From Actinomycetota bacterium (GTDB lineage: Bacteria > Actinomycetota > Thermoleophilia > Gaiellales > Gaiellaceae): a stretch of DNA of 7,203 nucleotides. Within the stretch, counting starts at the first letter, position 1, and each line of letters begins with the position of its first letter. The stretch spans positions 1 to 7,203 of the forward strand of contig JACDER010000069.1 in the NCBI GenBank assembly GCA_013816275.1, in the 5' to 3' direction. Below are positions 6,397 to 7,203 of the stretch, piece after piece. Below the pieces are notes generated by a model. It was not told the DNA's origin and ran no database searches. It saw only the letters and a list, made by a program, of their open reading frames with translations. A program made the position numbers and the translations under genes.

Positions 6397-7203
6397 GCTG
6401 CGCTCACCTTCGCTCGACGATCTGCCGGCCCTGGTCGAGTTCTTCGCGGCCATGCAGGCCGCCTACGGGGTCGGCGGCGAGAGCGAAGGTCAGCTGCGCG
6501 ACCAGCTGACGAGGAAGTTCGCGAACGTCGAGGAGAACTACCGCGTCTCACTGACCGGCGGATCGATCGACGGCTGGGCGTCGATCTGGCATCCAGAGCC
6601 GACCTCCGAACGGATCTTCCTCGACGTGAGGGCGCACCCGCGCGAGCTCGCCACGTACGAGAGACTGGTGGACTGGGCCGAGCAGCGGGCTTCCGCGCTC
6701 GCGGCGGGCCGCACCGTTCGTGCCCACATCGGCACGGTGAGCAACAACGAGCTCCTCGCAAGCGAAGTGCAGAGGCGGGGCTATGAGCTGGTGCGTCACT
6801 TCTTCACGATGGAGATCGACCTCGCGGAGAAGCCACCCGCTCCGAGCTGGCCGGACGGAATCACCGTGAGGACGTATCGACCCGGAGACGAACGGCCCGT
6901 ATACGACGCGGACATGGAGGCGTTCGAGGATCACTGGGACTTCTTCACGGTCCCGTTCGAAGAGTGGGTCGAGTACTTCATCGGGAGCTCGGAGTTCGAT
7001 CCGGGCCTCGTCTTCATCGCCGAGGAGGACGACGAGCTCGTAGGTTTCTCGCTGTGCAGGAACGAGGTAAGGCCGAATACCGGCCACGTCGGCGTGCTCG
7101 GCGTCCGGCGACCGTGGCGCCGGCGCGGGCTGGGGACCGCGCTGCTCCTGCACTCGTTCCACGAGTTCCGCAACCGTGGCCGCGCGAAGGCCGACCTCGG
7201 GGT
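6386..7203 (+). CDS. Tandem GNAT-family N-acetyltransferase, MshD-like layout; 3' end beyond the window
   Basis: The frame is open from CTG 6386 to the window edge (272 codons). Residues about 4-148 look like a degenerate first GNAT domain: ELRSPSLDDLPALVEFF forms the usual opening strand and helix, and a RRGYELVRHFFTMEIDL segment closes it. A second domain starts near residue 160 (ITVRTYRPGDE) and contains VGVLGVRRPWRRRGLGTALL (235-254), the acetyl-CoA pyrophosphate-binding motif A (RRRGLG). Two fused GNAT domains are characteristic of mycothiol synthase and its many actinobacterial relatives; the acceptor substrate here is unknown. The first ATG in frame (6452) would remove the opening strand, and no GTG or TTG lies upstream, so CTG 6386 or CTG 6398 is proposed. 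It overlaps the HAD gene by 11 nt, so it likely belongs to the same operon. Confidence 0.8.
   Translation, partial: MSSELRSPSLDDLPALVEFFAAMQAAYGVGGESEGQLRDQLTRKFANVEENYRVSLTGGSIDGWASIWHPEPTSERIFLDVRAHPRELATYERLVDWAEQRASALAAGRTVRAHIGTVSNNELLASEVQRRGYELVRHFFTMEIDLAEKPPAPSWPDGITVRTYRPGDERPVYDADMEAFEDHWDFFTVPFEEWVEYFIGSSEFDPGLVFIAEEDDELVGFSLCRNEVRPNTGHVGVLGVRRPWRRRGLGTALLLHSFHEFRNRGRAKADLG

Overview
The window is a compact, high-GC segment of bacterial chromosome. The style is actinobacterial: GTG starts, TANNNT-type -10 boxes, a KasA-like GFGGHN motif in FabF, and a tandem GNAT protein resembling mycothiol synthase in layout. A lineage such as Thermoleophilia/Gaiellales is possible, but the sequence alone does not settle it. 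No mobile element, CRISPR array, tRNA, rRNA or integration site is visible.

Left part, minus strand (1-1382): a full-length NfeD-type membrane serine protease, followed 10 nt later by the first 16 codons of a membrane-anchored protein that is probably its SPFH/stomatin partner. Centre (1383-1425): a 43-bp divergent intergenic region with two mirror-image TAGACT hexamers. They can serve as back-to-back -10 elements and would give leaderless or nearly leaderless transcripts in both directions.

Right part, plus strand (1426-7203): a tightly overlapping type II fatty acid synthase operon in the order fabZ-fabH-fabD-fabG-fabF, then a HAD-superfamily hydrolase and a tandem GNAT acetyltransferase that runs off the window. 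FabD loads malonyl onto ACP, FabH condenses it with an acyl-CoA primer, FabF extends the chain, and FabG and FabZ reduce and dehydrate. The enoyl reductase and the acyl carrier protein are absent, and the tight fabG/fabF junction leaves no room for acpP at its common position.

All six plus-strand junctions overlap by 1-13 nt when the starts are placed as here, and none of the eight genes whose start lies in or beside the divergent region or operon uses ATG. Two of them, fabG and the GNAT gene, have no ATG, GTG or TTG upstream of their conserved N-terminus and appear to start at CTG. At fabD/fabG, a six-C run just before the fabD stop also makes a +1 frameshift (FabD-FabG fusion) or a one-base assembly error possible.

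No wholly new system is evident. The most notable signals are the symmetric divergent promoter, the start-less fabG junction, and the lack of acpP.
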